From positions 1-14,937 of the forward strand of contig CAYVDJ010000022.1 of assembly GCA_964450755.1 (NCBI GenBank): a DNA stretch of 14,937 nucleotides. Reading direction: 5' to 3'. A program made the translations under genes and the position numbers. This DNA comes from JAADDG01 sp964450755 (GTDB taxonomy: Bacteria; Campylobacterota; Campylobacteria; Campylobacterales; JAADDG01). This document shows, in pieces, positions 14,627-14,937 of this stretch (its first letter is position 1; every line of letters starts with the position of its first letter). Under the pieces are notes generated by a model, which did not search any database, was not told where the DNA came from, and saw only the letters and a list, made by a program, of their open reading frames with translations.

Positions 14627-14645
14627 TTATCAAATCTTATCAAAT
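14627..14645 (-). repeat. 9-bp direct repeat with 10-bp period upstream of the outer-membrane gene
   Basis: TTATCAAAT occurs at 14627-14635 and again at 14637-14645. On the coding (minus) strand this reads ATTTGATAAGATTTGATAA. The upstream copy contains TGATAAGAT, an extended -10-like sequence, and the downstream copy TGATAAATT. The pair lies 26-44 bases before the ATG, so it may be the promoter itself, a duplicated -10, or a regulator site with one-turn spacing. Confidence 0.45.
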
Positions 14646-14661
14646 ACAATTTAAAATAGCT

Positions 14662-14686
14662 TTAAGGGCATCTCCAATGCTCTTAA
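14662..14686 (-). terminator. Possible hairpin at the end of the thioredoxin-like gene
   Basis: TTAAGGGCAT (14662-14671) pairs with ATGCTCTTAA (14677-14686), 9 of 10 positions plus one G-T/A-C position, around a 5-base loop. The stem overlaps the stop codon of the thioredoxin-like gene. Downstream on the minus strand there is only a weak T-rich stretch (TATTTT), so termination is uncertain; the structure could instead be regulatory for the outer-membrane gene. Confidence 0.35.
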
Positions 14687-14937
14687 TTAAAAAAAAGATT
14701 ATAAATTTTTTCTAATTTTTCACTTAACGGATACAATCCTACATTTCTTCCTTCTCTTGCAAACTCTTTTGAATCAAAAAAGATCAAAAATGTAGGAGCG
14801 CTGAATATGTTAAACCGTGAGGAGACTTCGGGTATCAGTGTGGCGTTTGCTTCTGCCATTTTCAGTTTTGGAAATCTCTCCCCCAGAACATTTTCAACTC
14901 TCTGTTTTAACACATCGCAGACATTGCAGTTTGAAGC
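14683..14937 (-). CDS. Thioredoxin-like protein, N-terminus outside window
   Basis: The frame is open to the window edge, giving the last 84 residues of a thioredoxin-fold protein. A CNVC motif (C4 and C7 of the visible part) is the expected redox CxxC. The fold's cis-proline lies in FSAPTFLIFF, followed by a REGRN turn and a C-terminal helix. The visible part has the size and order of a small thioredoxin-like disulfide reductase, and few residues seem to be missing before the active site. Whether it carries a signal peptide cannot be seen. The first ATG-like internal start after the CxxC would remove the active site, so the gene must begin upstream of the window. Confidence 0.8.
   Translation of the reverse strand, partial: ASNCNVCDVLKQRVENVLGERFPKLKMAEANATLIPEVSSRFNIFSAPTFLIFFDSKEFAREGRNVGLYPLSEKLEKIYNLFFN

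Noticed and set aside
1..14937. CRISPR array, tRNA or rRNA genes, transposase or integrase
   Set aside because: No regularly spaced repeats, cloverleaf or rRNA signature, and no transposase or recombinase protein, were seen on either strand.

Overview
The window reads as chromosomal DNA of a low-GC Gram-negative bacterium, most likely a member of Campylobacterota (the former Epsilonproteobacteria). The evidence is the AT-rich composition, frequent TTG starts, promoters recognisable by extended -10 boxes rather than -35 boxes, and a free-standing FlhB C-terminal paralogue (FlhX type) beside riboflavin and MnmG genes. The genus cannot be fixed from the sequence. There are no RNA genes, no CRISPR array and no insertion sequence.

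Layout. (1) 1-1154: the end of an accessory region, with a 5'-truncated RhuM-family gene followed by the collapsed remnant of a Schlafen-type (AlbA_2) ATP-binding regulator that carries an internal deletion and a frameshift. (2) 1123-3688, minus: a small secreted lytic transglycosylase downstream of the tRNA-modification gene mnmG. (3) 3747-5387, plus, divergent from mnmG: a tight operon of riboflavin synthase (ribE), a PgeF/YfiH-type protein and the FlhB C-terminal paralogue. (4) 5359-7714, minus: a membrane PAS-GGDEF-EAL protein with a dead cyclase motif, overlapping an AMMECR1-domain gene. The signalling gene probably begins at an ATA codon upstream of the first conventional start. (5) 7947-11152, plus: an envelope-lipid operon of GT2 polyprenyl-phosphate glycosyltransferase, LAB_N small membrane protein, ArnT-like GT83 glycosyltransferase and DedA membrane protein. 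It ends in a GC-rich palindrome. (6) 11237-13627, minus: nrdB, a carbon-nitrogen hydrolase and pcm with overlapping reading frames. (7) 13681-14937, minus: an outer-membrane beta-barrel protein and the C-terminal part of a thioredoxin-like protein, cut by the window edge.

How the genes work together. The clearest functional unit is region 5. The GT2 enzyme would charge a polyprenyl phosphate with a sugar, the LAB_N protein is a plausible translocator, the ArnT-like enzyme would transfer the sugar to lipid A or another periplasmic acceptor, and DedA may help recycle the released carrier. Region 6 joins deoxynucleotide synthesis to protein or metabolite repair. Region 3 joins cofactor synthesis to cell-wall quality control and a flagellar-export paralogue.

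The items most worth a second look are the lipid-modification operon with a 10-bp-period direct repeat just upstream of its -10, the inverted repeat at the nrdB start that includes its ribosome-binding site, the apparent ATA start of the GGDEF-EAL gene, and the deletion remnant beside rhuM. No clearly new defence or mobile system is visible; the accessory part is fragmentary.
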